Part shown: one piece after another, positions 7,694-15,709 of the stretch
How the letters are laid out: the number at the start of each line of letters is the position of its first letter
How positions within the stretch are numbered: the stretch's first letter is position 1
Origin: an uncultured Planctomycetaceae bacterium
GTDB taxonomy: Bacteria > Planctomycetota > Planctomycetia > Pirellulales > UBA1268
Reading direction: 5' to 3'
DNA: 64,000 nucleotides
Assembly (NCBI GenBank): GCA_903885565.1
Contig: CAISJI010000142.1
Span: 29,755 to 93,754 of the forward strand
Position numbers and translations under genes: made by a program
Notes under the pieces: model-generated
The model's input: the letters and a program-made list of their open reading frames with translations, nothing else
What the model was told of the DNA's origin: nothing
The model's database searches: none

Positions 7694-10606
7694 TTGGCAG
7701 AGATGCACTCCGGCACAACGCCGCCAGTTTCGGGCGGGCTGGGCCCGCTCCTGACGCTTCGCGCCCTGACGGTGGCCAACGACAACATCCTCCGCTGGCT
7801 GGCGATTGGCTTGGGCAAGCGGGCTGTGGGAAGTGGGCAGGTGGCGCTGGTGCTCACCCTCGGCACCGCTGGCTTCGTGCTCCCCTTTGTGGTGCTGGCG
7901 TGGCTGGCAGGGTATCTCGCCGATCGATATCCCAAGCGGTCGGTCATTCTGTGGTGCAAGTTCGCCGAAATCGGGATTGTGCTGGCCGCCGCCGGGGCGA
8001 TCGCCTGGGGGGTGCAGTCGGGGGGCCTGCTCGGCGGATTGCCGGTGGGGCTGTGGCTGCTCATGGGCAGCGTGGTTCTCATTGGCTGCCAGGCGGCGCT
8101 GCTGGCGCCGAGCATGATCGGCGCGCTCCCGGAGACGGTGCCGGCGGGCCGGCTCTCGGCCGCCAACGGCCTCTTTGCGATGATCACGCTGGTGGCCACG
8201 CTCGTCGGCACGGCGGGGGGCAACTGGCTGGCGGACCAAACACCGCTGCCGGGGTTCGCTGCCGGCGCCGTCGCCTCCCCTTCCTGGTCGGCCGCGGCGC
8301 CGGCGGCAGCCCTGCTGGCCGCGGTGGCGGTGGCGGGGTGGCTGGCCGCTTTCAGGCTGCTGCCGCGCCCGGCGGCCGATCCGACGGCGCCTCCCCCGTG
8401 GAATGCGCTGAGACGCACGTGGGCCGATCTGGCCGAGCTGTTCCGTTCTCGGGAGCTCACCGCCGCCGCCGCTGGGAGCGCTTTTTTCTGGGCGCTCGGG
8501 GCAGTCGGCAATCTCAATATCGATCAGTTTGGCTCCGAAGGGGGCGCCTTGGCGCAGACGCAGATCGTGCCGCTGCTGGTGGCACTCGGGGCGGGCATTG
8601 GGCTGGGCAGCCTGCTGGCGGGGCGGTTGTCCTCGCGCGGCGTGAATCTGGGGCTGGTGCCGCTCGGGGCGGTGGTGGTGGCGGCGTCCTCGTTCTGTTT
8701 GGCTGGCTGTCCGCAGCCGATTTTCACGCCGGAGGGCACGGTGGGATTTGCCTGGTGGTGGGCGATGGGCTGGCTGCTGCTGTTGGGGCTGGGGGCAGGT
8801 GTGTTTGACGTGCCGCTGGAGGCCTATTTTCAGGAGCGGAGCCCGCCGGCCCGCCGCGGCGCTCTCCTGGCGGCCCTCAACCTTCTCGTCTTCACCACGA
8901 TGTTTGCCGCCTCGATGCTCTACGGGGTGTTGCGGGTCTCCTCCCCCGTGACCCACCTGCCGCTGGTCTCGGCCCGGGGGGTGTTTGGCCTGTTCGGTTG
9001 TCTGGCGCTGGTTGCCGCCGGACTGGCTGTCTACTGCGCGCCACGCTCGACCCTCCGCGCCGTGGCCGCGGGACTCGTGCATGCGTTCTATCGGTTTCGC
9101 ATCCGGCGGGACGACCTCCTGCCTGCTACCGGCCCGGCGCTGGTTGTCGCCAACCACCTTTCCTGGCTGGACGGGTTTATCGTCGTGCTCGCCGCGCCGC
9201 GGCCGATCCGGTTGGTGGTCTTTGGGCCCAACATTCAGGGCCGCTTCCTGCGCATGCTTGCCGACCAGTGGCGGTTCATCCTGTTTGATCCGCGCCCCAA
9301 ATCGATTGGCGTGGCGCTCAAGACGATGCAGGCGGGGCTCCGCGAGGGGGATGTGGTCGGCATTTTCTCGGAGGGGGGCATCTCGCGCACCGGGCAGATC
9401 ATGGGCTTCAAGCGGGGGCTCGAGTGGATCCTCCAGCGTGTGGAGGCGCCGATTGTGCCCCTCCATATCGACGGCATGTGGGGCAGCCTGCTCTCCTTCT
9501 CGGAGGGGCTGTTTTTCAACAAACGCATCCGCGGTTTCCGCCGTCCGATCACACTCACCTTCGGCACCCCGCTCCCTGTCGGAACGCCTCCGCCCAAGGC
9601 CCGCCAGGCGCTGCAGGAACTCTCCGCAGAGGTGGTGCGCAGGCGGATGCTCGCGACCCGGTCGCCGCAGCGGGAGGTCGCGGCGTGGCTGCGACTGCAG
9701 CGGGGCAACGTGGTGGCGATCGATGCTGCCGGACGGACCCTCACGGGGGCCGACGTGCTGGCGGCGGGAGGCTCTCCAGCGAGTGGCGCTGTGGCAGCGG
9801 TCAAGGGGCTGCTCGGCTGGGCCGCGGGGCATGGCGTTACCGGCGGGCCTGACTGGGCAGCTCTGGCAGCCATGGCCGAGGCCTTTGACGGCGCCTGTCT
9901 GGTGCGGCGCACCGACCGGATGCTCAGTTCGCTGGGGAACGCTGATCCGCTGGGGGACTCTCTGGGAGTGTGCGCTGGACCGCTGCTGGGCATCGAGTGC
10001 ATCGTGGCCGATCCCGCCCTGTCTGTGGCGAGCCTCCGCGAGACGGTGCAGCAACGGGGCATCACGCTCTGGCTGGCTGGTCTCGAGCAGGTGCTGGCCG
10101 TGGTCGACGAACCGGAGACCGCCGCCTCTCCTCTGCCCGGCTGGTGCAGCACGCTGGATGTGGTGGTGATCCCGGTCGGATCGTGGGCCGAGGGGGTGCG
10201 GGCGCAGGAGGCTGCCAGCCGGTTCCACAGGGCGCTGGGGATCGAGCCGGTTGTGGCCTTTGCCCCCCGCACAGCCGGCGGCCTGGTGGCGATGAACTCG
10301 CCGCCATCGCGGGCCGCCACCGAACACGAAATAACGCTCAAGGCCGACACGCTCGGACGGGTTCTCAATGGAGTGGTGGTCTGGCCCCGGCGGGATGATC
10401 GCGATGGGCTGGGGCTGCCCCCCTGCGGCGCAGGGGCGGATGCCGACACGCTGGTCATCGGCGCCACTCTGGCCGGACCCCCGGCCACGCCCGAGGGGCC
10501 GGCTGTGTGGGTGGCTGTTGAGCCCCTGGATGTCGATCAGGAGGGCTTTCTGGTGCCCCGGGGCATGCTGCCGGCCCCCCCTGCCGAGAAGCCGCCCCGG
10601 CGCTGA
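7694..10606 (+). CDS. MFS transporter / PlsC acyltransferase / degenerate adenylation-domain fusion
   Basis: A protein of about 970 residues with three parts. Residues about 10-440 form a 12-helix major facilitator domain (LGTAGFVLPFVVLAW, GYLADRYPKRSV), LplT-like in arrangement. Residues about 465-650 form a PlsC acyltransferase with catalytic NHLSWLD (NHX4D, near residue 486) and the EGGISRTGQI substrate segment. The last 310 residues are laid out like the acyl-ACP synthetase part of Aas: DRMLSSLGNADPLG, then GPLLGIECIVADP, then TLGRVLNGVVVWP. They lack the ATP-binding TSGTTGxPK loop. LplT-Aas fusions reacylate lysophospholipids at the inner membrane; here transport and acyl transfer may survive without acyl activation. 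The TTG start rests on its ribosome-binding site; ATG 7631 is the alternative. Confidence 0.8.
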   Translation: MAEMHSGTTPPVSGGLGPLLTLRALTVANDNILRWLAIGLGKRAVGSGQVALVLTLGTAGFVLPFVVLAWLAGYLADRYPKRSVILWCKFAEIGIVLAAAGAIAWGVQSGGLLGGLPVGLWLLMGSVVLIGCQAALLAPSMIGALPETVPAGRLSAANGLFAMITLVATLVGTAGGNWLADQTPLPGFAAGAVASPSWSAAAPAAALLAAVAVAGWLAAFRLLPRPAADPTAPPPWNALRRTWADLAELFRSRELTAAAAGSAFFWALGAVGNLNIDQFGSEGGALAQTQIVPLLVALGAGIGLGSLLAGRLSSRGVNLGLVPLGAVVVAASSFCLAGCPQPIFTPEGTVGFAWWWAMGWLLLLGLGAGVFDVPLEAYFQERSPPARRGALLAALNLLVFTTMFAASMLYGVLRVSSPVTHLPLVSARGVFGLFGCLALVAAGLAVYCAPRSTLRAVAAGLVHAFYRFRIRRDDLLPATGPALVVANHLSWLDGFIVVLAAPRPIRLVVFGPNIQGRFLRMLADQWRFILFDPRPKSIGVALKTMQAGLREGDVVGIFSEGGISRTGQIMGFKRGLEWILQRVEAPIVPLHIDGMWGSLLSFSEGLFFNKRIRGFRRPITLTFGTPLPVGTPPPKARQALQELSAEVVRRRMLATRSPQREVAAWLRLQRGNVVAIDAAGRTLTGADVLAAGGSPASGAVAAVKGLLGWAAGHGVTGGPDWAALAAMAEAFDGACLVRRTDRMLSSLGNADPLGDSLGVCAGPLLGIECIVADPALSVASLRETVQQRGITLWLAGLEQVLAVVDEPETAASPLPGWCSTLDVVVIPVGSWAEGVRAQEAASRFHRALGIEPVVAFAPRTAGGLVAMNSPPSRAATEHEITLKADTLGRVLNGVVVWPRRDDRDGLGLPPCGAGADADTLVIGATLAGPPATPEGPAVWVAVEPLDVDQEGFLVPRGMLPAPPAEKPPRR

Positions 10607-10638
10607 AGTGCCCCATGACTGCCGAATTCCAACCAACC

Positions 10639-10667
10639 TTGGAGCGGAAGCCGCTGTGCTGTATCCT
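10639..10667 (+). promoter_or_regulatory. Candidate promoter for tRNA-Arg
   Basis: TTGGAG (10639-10644) and TATCCT (10662-10667) are 17 bases apart and end 25 bases before the tRNA. The match is moderate, so this is a suggestion based on position. Confidence 0.3.
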
Positions 10668-10691
10668 CTCTCTCGGCGGCCTGCCGCCTGC

Positions 10692-10765
<74 letters not shown>

Positions 10766-10856
10766 GTTCTACTTCTGTCTGCCCCTATCCTCGGCAGCCA
10801 TGGCACATGGCAATTGGCCTAGGGCGGTTCCTGCCGCTGGGCTACAGTCTTTGGGC

Positions 10857-11420
10857 ATGAAGAGACAGCCCCCTGCCGCCGCGGCCCTGAGCGAATCTGT
10901 GCGGGTCGTCGGCTTCGATCCCGGCCTGAACATCACCGGCTATGGCGTCGTCGATTGCACGACCGAGGGGGTTCGCCTGGTGGAGGCGGGAACCGTGCGT
11001 GGCCGGGGCGCGACGCTCGAAGAGCGGTTGCTCGCGATCCACACCGGGATTCGCGAGGTGTTGGAGGCGTTTCGCCCCACCGAAATGGCCATCGAACAAC
11101 TCTTCGTCCATGCCCGCTTTCCCCGCACCGCGATCCTCATGGGGCACGCCCGAGGGGTGATCTGCCTGGCGGCAGCGCAGGGGGGGCTGGGAGTCCATCA
11201 CTACGCCCCCACGCGGGTGAAAAGCCTGCTTACCGGCAGCGGCCATGCCGGCAAGGAACAGATGCAACTGGCGGTGCAACGGGAACTTTCGCTGGCGACG
11301 CGACCAGAGCCGGCCGACGCGGCCGATGCCCTCGCGGTGGCGCTGGCCGACTACCATCTGCGGGTTCGCCCGGGGCGGGCCGGACTGACTGCTGCCAACC
11401 TGGGAGACCTGCGCCGATGA
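10857..11420 (+). CDS. ruvC: Holliday junction resolvase RuvC
   Basis: Endonuclease of 187 residues that cuts Holliday junctions in recombinational repair with RuvAB. Catalytic acidic residues are visible in GFDPGLNITGYG (first Asp), MAIEQLFV (Glu) and ADAADALAVAL (C-terminal Asp pair). The ATG at 10857 is chosen over a frame-extending ATG at 10800 because it gives a family-like length. No strong ribosome-binding site is visible, and GTG 10899 just before the first motif is another option. The stop overlaps the ruvA ATG (ATGA), so ruvC and ruvA are coupled. Confidence 0.95.
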   Translation: MKRQPPAAAALSESVRVVGFDPGLNITGYGVVDCTTEGVRLVEAGTVRGRGATLEERLLAIHTGIREVLEAFRPTEMAIEQLFVHARFPRTAILMGHARGVICLAAAQGGLGVHHYAPTRVKSLLTGSGHAGKEQMQLAVQRELSLATRPEPADAADALAVALADYHLRVRPGRAGLTAANLGDLRR

Positions 11421-12046
11421 TCAAGAAAATAGCTGGTGTGCTCGAGCGTGTTGAAGCGACCGCCATCGATCTGGCCGTGGGGCCGGTGGTGCATGAGGTG
11501 CTTGTGCCCGACATGGTGCGACGCGAACTGCAGAACAAGATCGGCCAGGGGGTGACGCTCCACACACTGGAATTCCTGGAAGGAAGTCCGGGCCGGGGCA
11601 ACCTCGTGCCGCGGCTGGTGGGGTTTCTTTCGGAGGTGGAACGGGAATTTTTCGACCTCATCTGCGAGGTGGATGGCGTGGGGGTGCGCAAGGCCCTGCG
11701 GGCGATGGTGCGGCCGGTGGGAGAAATCGCCCGCGGGATCGAGGAGCAGGATGCGGTATTGCTGGCCACGCTGCCCGGGATCGGGGCCGCCACCGCCGAA
11801 CGGATGATCGCCAAACTGCGCCGCCGCATGCCGAAATTCGCCCTGCTGGTGGCCCACGAGGGGCCGGGAGAGGCGCTGGTCAGTGGCGACGTGCTGTCGG
11901 AGACGTTCGAAGTGCTGCGGTCGCTGGGCCACTCCGACACCGATGCCCGCCGGTTGGTCGACGCCCTTCGGGAGGGGAAGAAAAAGTACCGCGATGTGCA
12001 GGAGGCTCTGGAAGCGATCTATCGCCAGCTCCACCGCCCCCGCTGA
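11417..12046 (+). CDS. ruvA: Holliday junction DNA helicase subunit RuvA
   Basis: A 209-residue protein starting MIKKIAGVLERVE. It forms the tetramer that binds four-way junctions and loads RuvB. The N-terminal OB domain is followed by two helix-hairpin-helix motifs, visible as CEVDGVGVRKALRAM and LATLPGIGAATAERMI. The C-terminal RuvB-binding domain contains LGHSDTDARRLVDAL. Length is typical. It overlaps ruvC by four bases and is followed 63 bases later by ruvB, completing ruvCAB. Confidence 0.95.
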   Translation: MIKKIAGVLERVEATAIDLAVGPVVHEVLVPDMVRRELQNKIGQGVTLHTLEFLEGSPGRGNLVPRLVGFLSEVEREFFDLICEVDGVGVRKALRAMVRPVGEIARGIEEQDAVLLATLPGIGAATAERMIAKLRRRMPKFALLVAHEGPGEALVSGDVLSETFEVLRSLGHSDTDARRLVDALREGKKKYRDVQEALEAIYRQLHRPR

Positions 12047-12109
12047 GCGCTTGTCGGGAACGGTTTTCTGTCTGCGCGGTAGGCTTGGTGACCTTCAAAA
12101 GGAACGTGC

Positions 12110-13132
12110 ATGACCAGCTTCCGTGAACCGACAATCAAGGCCGCCGAGGAGTTCGTCGCCGACGACCGGGCGCTGCGACCGCAGCGCATGGCCGACATGG
12201 TCGGGCAACGCGACGTCTATGAGCGGCTCACCATCGCCATCGATGCCGCCCGCAAGCGGGGGGAGACGCTGGGGCATATTCTCCTCGACGGACCTCCCGG
12301 GCTCGGAAAAACCACGTTCGCCACCTGCATTCCCCGGGAGATGGGGACCACGCTGCAGATCGCCAGCGGCGCGGCGCTGGCCGCCCCCAAGGATCTGTTG
12401 CCCTATCTGAGCAACGCGGCCGAAGGATCGGTGCTGTTCATCGACGAGATCCACCGGCTGCCGATCGCGGTGGAGGAATTCCTCTATCCCGCCATGGAGG
12501 ATTTTCGCATCGATATCACGCTCGGGGATGGGGTGGCGGCACGCACGATCAACATGCCGCTGCGCCCCTTTACGCTGCTGGGGGCCACCACCCGGGCGGG
12601 CCTCATCTCGGCTCCCCTCCGCGACCGCTTCCAGATGCGGGAGCACCTCGATTTCTACTCCGTGGAGGAGCTGGCGGAAATCGTTCGCCGCTCCGCCGCC
12701 AAGCTCGATATGCCGATGGATGACGCTTCGGCCGACGAAATCGCCCGCCGCAGCCGGGGCACGCCGCGGTTGGCCAACAACCGGCTGCGCTGGATCCGCG
12801 ATTTCTCCACCAGCCGGGCCGGCGGCCAACTCGATCTGAAGATCGCACGCACGGCGCTGGAAATGCAGGGGATCGATGCCCTGGGGCTCGATAGCTTCGA
12901 TCGCAAGTATCTCGACACCATCCACCGGGTGTTTGCGGGGGGGCCGGTGGGGATTGAGGCGATCGCCCACACCATGAGCAGCGCCACCGATACCCTGGAA
13001 GACGACGTCGAGCCGTTTCTGCTGCGGTGCGAACTCGTGATCCGCACGCCGCGGGGCCGCCGGATCACGCCGCGGGGGGAAGACCATCTCGGGGCCGCTC
13101 CCAAAACGGTCGCCCCGGGCCGATTATTCTGA
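12110..13132 (+). CDS. ruvB: Holliday junction branch-migration ATPase RuvB
   Basis: A 340-residue AAA+ motor driving branch migration. Walker A is LLDGPPGLGKTTFA and Walker B is VLFIDEIHRL. The sensor/arginine-finger region is GATTRAGLISAPLRDRF, and the C-terminal winged helix ends in VIRTPRGRRITPRG. Length is standard. Some usually invariant positions differ: IASGAALAAPKDLL replaces the common TSGPxIEKPGDLA, and TPRLANNRLRWIRDF replaces the TPRIANRLLRR(V/A)RDF type. The nucleotide-binding residues are intact, so it should be active. GGAACG lies close before the ATG. Confidence 0.95.
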   Translation: MTSFREPTIKAAEEFVADDRALRPQRMADMVGQRDVYERLTIAIDAARKRGETLGHILLDGPPGLGKTTFATCIPREMGTTLQIASGAALAAPKDLLPYLSNAAEGSVLFIDEIHRLPIAVEEFLYPAMEDFRIDITLGDGVAARTINMPLRPFTLLGATTRAGLISAPLRDRFQMREHLDFYSVEELAEIVRRSAAKLDMPMDDASADEIARRSRGTPRLANNRLRWIRDFSTSRAGGQLDLKIARTALEMQGIDALGLDSFDRKYLDTIHRVFAGGPVGIEAIAHTMSSATDTLEDDVEPFLLRCELVIRTPRGRRITPRGEDHLGAAPKTVAPGRLF

Positions 13133-13156
13133 GCCGGCAGGTTTTTCCGGTGGAGA

Positions 13157-13186
13157 TTGACCCCGCGGGCATCCCCCGTTTACACT
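13157..13186 (+). promoter_or_regulatory. Candidate promoter for rpmF-fabDG
   Basis: TTGACC (13157-13162) and TACACT (13181-13186) are 18 bases apart, ending 37 bases before the rpmF ATG. It sits in the 91-base gap after ruvB where a new transcript for ribosomal protein and fatty-acid genes would be expected. Confidence 0.4.
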
Positions 13187-13223
13187 CACGGGCTTCACTG
13201 ACTCAGGACTTCTAGGTGCATCT

Positions 13224-13403
13224 ATGGCCGTTCCAAAGCGTCGCCAATCGAATCAGAAAACAGGCTCGCGTCGGGCCCACGATTTTCTCACTCCCCGGCA
13301 ATTGACCTTCTGCTCAACCTGCGGCAAGGCTGTTCCCACGCACCGCATCTGCGGAAACTGCGGGTATTACATGGGCCGCGCCGTCATCAAATCCGAGGGC
13401 TGA
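13224..13403 (+). CDS. rpmF: 50S ribosomal protein L32
   Basis: A 59-residue protein starting MAVPKRRQSNQKTGSRRAHD, the unmistakable L32 N-terminus. The zinc-binding pairs CSTC and CGNC surround GKAVPTHRI, and the protein ends GYYMGRAVIKSEG. It is a component of the large ribosomal subunit. The linkage rpmF followed by fatty-acid synthesis genes is conserved in many bacteria, although plsX and fabH are missing between them here. The fabD start follows four bases after the stop. Confidence 0.97.
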   Translation: MAVPKRRQSNQKTGSRRAHDFLTPRQLTFCSTCGKAVPTHRICGNCGYYMGRAVIKSEG

Positions 13404-13407
13404 TGCC

Positions 13408-14361
13408 TTGGCCATCCCGAACGACGTGAGTCAGGGAACCGGGACGCCAGGAGCCAGTCGAACCGCAGTGCTGTTTCCCGGACAGGGAGCCCAGGCGGTT
13501 GGCATGGTTGGCCAGTGGTGCGAGCAGTCGCCCGCGATTGCGGCGCTCTTTGTCCGAGCCAACGCGATACTCGGCTACGACCTGGAAGCGATCTGCCGCC
13601 AGGGGCCGGCGGAGGCTCTCGACAGTACTGCGGTCAGCCAGCCGGCGATTTTGGTCACCAGCTTGGCTGCCTTGGAACTGTTGAAGCAGCGGCCCGACCG
13701 GCTGCTCGACTCGGTGACGGCCACTGCCGGCCTGTCGCTCGGCGAATACACCGCTTTGGTATTTGCCGGAGCCATCGATTTCGAGGATGCAGTGCGGCTT
13801 GTCGACATTCGTGGGCGGGCCATGCAGGCCTGCGCGGATGCCCATCCAGGCGGCATGCTGGCAGTGCTCGGCCTCTCCCGCGAGCAGGTTGCGAGCCTGT
13901 GCGACGACGTGCGCGGCGGAGAAGTGCTCGAGGTTGCCAATGTGCTCTGCCCGGGGAATGTGGTCGCCTCCGGCACCGTGGCTGCGTGCACGCGGTTGGC
14001 CTCTGCGGCCGGAGCGGCGGGGGCGATGAAGTCCGTTCGGCTGGGAGTGGCCGGGGCCTTCCACACCAGTCTCATGCAGCCGGCCGTGGAGGCCTTGAGC
14101 CTGGCGCTCGCCAGCACCACGATCCGCGCTCCGCGCATGCCTGTGGTGAGCAATGTTGATGCCCGGCCGCATCACGATCCTGACGAAATCCGGCATCTGC
14201 TGGCGCGGCAGGTGGTGGGTGTCGTGGAGTGGCAGGCCTCGGTGGAGCATCTGCTGGCCGATGGCATACGGACAATCTACGAGGTGGGGCCCGGACGGGT
14301 GCTGCGGGGACTCATGAAGCGGATCGACCGCACCGTCGCCTGTTTCGGGGCGTTGGACTGA
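13408..14361 (+). CDS. fabD: Malonyl-CoA:ACP transacylase FabD
   Basis: A 317-residue enzyme that moves malonyl from CoA to ACP for fatty-acid elongation. LFPGQGAQAVGMV forms the oxyanion region, the nucleophile is Ser110 in GLSLGEY, and the catalytic His is His219 in GAFHTSLM. The usual His before the nucleophile (GHSLGE) is Leu here, a tolerated but uncommon change. The start is TTG 13408, supported by GAGGG eight bases upstream and by tight spacing to rpmF; no ATG precedes the conserved region. fabG follows after 30 bases. Confidence 0.93.
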   Translation: MAIPNDVSQGTGTPGASRTAVLFPGQGAQAVGMVGQWCEQSPAIAALFVRANAILGYDLEAICRQGPAEALDSTAVSQPAILVTSLAALELLKQRPDRLLDSVTATAGLSLGEYTALVFAGAIDFEDAVRLVDIRGRAMQACADAHPGGMLAVLGLSREQVASLCDDVRGGEVLEVANVLCPGNVVASGTVAACTRLASAAGAAGAMKSVRLGVAGAFHTSLMQPAVEALSLALASTTIRAPRMPVVSNVDARPHHDPDEIRHLLARQVVGVVEWQASVEHLLADGIRTIYEVGPGRVLRGLMKRIDRTVACFGALD

Positions 14362-14391
14362 TTCAAAGCTCATTTTCAAAGGACCCAATCG

Positions 14392-15180
14392 ATGGCGAAT
14401 GAGAGCAAGCTGCCGGCAGTGGAGCCGAAGCGGTTGGCAGTCGATCTGACGGGGCAGGTGGCGATCGTGACGGGGGCCTCCCAGGGCCTCGGACGGGCGA
14501 TCGCTGAGTGCCTGGCGGCCAACGGTGCCAGCGTGGCGATTGTCGCCCGCAATGCCGCCAAGCTGGCCGAGGTCGCGGCGGGGATCCGCGCTGCCGGCGG
14601 TCAAGCCGAGGAGTTTCCCTGCGATGTGTCGCAGGCTGAGGCTGTCAGCGCCGTGGTTGAGGCGATCCACGCCAAGCTCGGCCGGATCGATATTCTGGTC
14701 AACAACGCCGGCGTGACCCGGGATACGCTGCTGCCGAGAATGAGCGACGAGGAGTGGGACGAGGTCTTGGCCACGAACCTCCGCGGGCCGTTTCTGTTCA
14801 TGCGGGCCGCCAGTCGCCCGATGATGCAGCAACGCTACGGACGGATCATCAACGTGGCCAGCGTCTCGGGCCTCATCGGCAATCCCGGCCAGGCCAACTA
14901 CTCCGCCTCAAAGGCGGGCCTTGTCGGTCTCACCCGGACTGTGGCCAAGGAACTCGCCGGACGAAAAATCACGGTCAATGCGGTTGCCCCCGGCTTCATC
15001 GCCAGCGACATGACAGCAGCTCTCGGCCCTGCCCTGCTCGACGAGGTGAAGAAACGGGTCCCCGCCAAGCGGCTCGGAGAGGCTTGGGAAATCGCCCAGG
15101 CAGTGCTGTTTCTGGCTTCGCCATCGTCGGGATACATCACGGCACAGGTAGTGACCGTCGATGGTGGACTGATTGGATAA
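14392..15180 (+). CDS. fabG: 3-oxoacyl-ACP reductase FabG
   Basis: A 262-residue short-chain dehydrogenase that reduces 3-oxoacyl-ACP with NADPH. The cofactor motif TGASQGLG is at residues 27-34, NNAG at 104-107, catalytic Ser157 in NVASVSG, and YxxxK as Tyr170/Lys174 (YSASK). The C-terminal VTVDGGLIG is typical of FabG. About 18 extra residues precede the family's usual start. It follows fabD by 30 bases and belongs to the fatty-acid cluster, which makes FabG more likely than another SDR. Confidence 0.92.
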   Translation: MANESKLPAVEPKRLAVDLTGQVAIVTGASQGLGRAIAECLAANGASVAIVARNAAKLAEVAAGIRAAGGQAEEFPCDVSQAEAVSAVVEAIHAKLGRIDILVNNAGVTRDTLLPRMSDEEWDEVLATNLRGPFLFMRAASRPMMQQRYGRIINVASVSGLIGNPGQANYSASKAGLVGLTRTVAKELAGRKITVNAVAPGFIASDMTAALGPALLDEVKKRVPAKRLGEAWEIAQAVLFLASPSSGYITAQVVTVDGGLIG

Positions 15181-15210
15181 TGCCGGTGGAGCAGTTTGGG
15201 TGATCCGGTC

Positions 15211-15240
15211 TGGACAGGTTTGGTAAGGAGCGGTTATATC
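15211..15240 (+). promoter_or_regulatory. Candidate acpP promoter
   Basis: TGGACA (15211-15216) is followed after 18 bases by TATATC (15235-15240) in the 281-base gap between fabG and acpP. The gap also holds a perfect small hairpin, GCCGGG/CCCGGC at 15363-15380. A separate promoter for acpP would suit the high demand for acyl carrier protein. The assignment is by eye only. Confidence 0.35.
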
Positions 15241-15446
15241 TTCGCTGGCGGTGGTGTGTGTGGGCTGTCGACGGGTCGCTATCCTGTTGCCAGCCGCCAG
15301 TTTCCGTCGCTCGTTGGTTCTGTTTGCAGCGTCCGTTTCAAGAGCCGGAGAGATTGCATTGGGCCGGGAATCATCCCGGCGTGGATGGGATCTGAGTCGG
15401 TCATGGTTTCACTCTCGTCATCTGCGGGGAACGCGGATGAACTGTC

Positions 15447-15453
15447 AGGAGGA
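15447..15453 (+). promoter_or_regulatory. Strong ribosome-binding site for the acpP GTG start
   Basis: AGGAGGA lies eight bases before GTG 15462. It is among the best Shine-Dalgarno matches in the window and fixes the GTG start of acpP. Confidence 0.75.
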
Positions 15454-15461
15454 TTCATAAG

Positions 15462-15698
15462 GTGGCGTCCGTCCAAGAACGTGTGATCGACATCGTGGCG
15501 TCCCAATTGGGCGTCAGCAAGGATCAGATCACTGCGGAAACTTCGTTCATTAACGATCTCGGTGCCGATTCCCTCGACACGGTCGAACTGGTGATGGAAC
15601 TCGAGGAGGAGTTTGAGATCAACATCTCGGACGACGCCGCGGAGAAGATCCAGACCGTCGGCCAGGCGGTTGAGTTCATCGAAAAGCACCAGGCTTGA
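15462..15698 (+). CDS. acpP: Acyl carrier protein
   Basis: A 78-residue acidic four-helix protein carrying growing acyl chains on a phosphopantetheine arm. The attachment site is Ser37 in [12 protein letters not shown], the canonical AcpP motif. Helix III contains [15 protein letters not shown], and length is standard. The GTG start has a near-perfect Shine-Dalgarno site. fabF follows after 11 bases, the classic acpP-fabF pair. Confidence 0.97.
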   Translation: MASVQERVIDIVASQLGVSKDQITAETSFINDLGADSLDTVELVMELEEEFEINISDDAAEKIQTVGQAVEFIEKHQA

Positions 15699-15709
15699 CG
15701 GTACTTTGA

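Noticed and set aside
7450..8517. N-terminal extension of the secreted Tyr-rich protein to a 555-residue product
   Set aside because: The upstream part is antisense to the MFS domain and shows no protein-like pattern. The signal peptide begins at the internal ATG 7449.
7661..10636. 991-codon minus-strand open frame opposite the MFS fusion gene
   Set aside because: It mirrors the plus-strand gene in GC-rich DNA, is full of Arg/Gln/His/Gly with no domain pattern, and lacks a plausible start. The plus strand shows clear MFS and NHX4D motifs.
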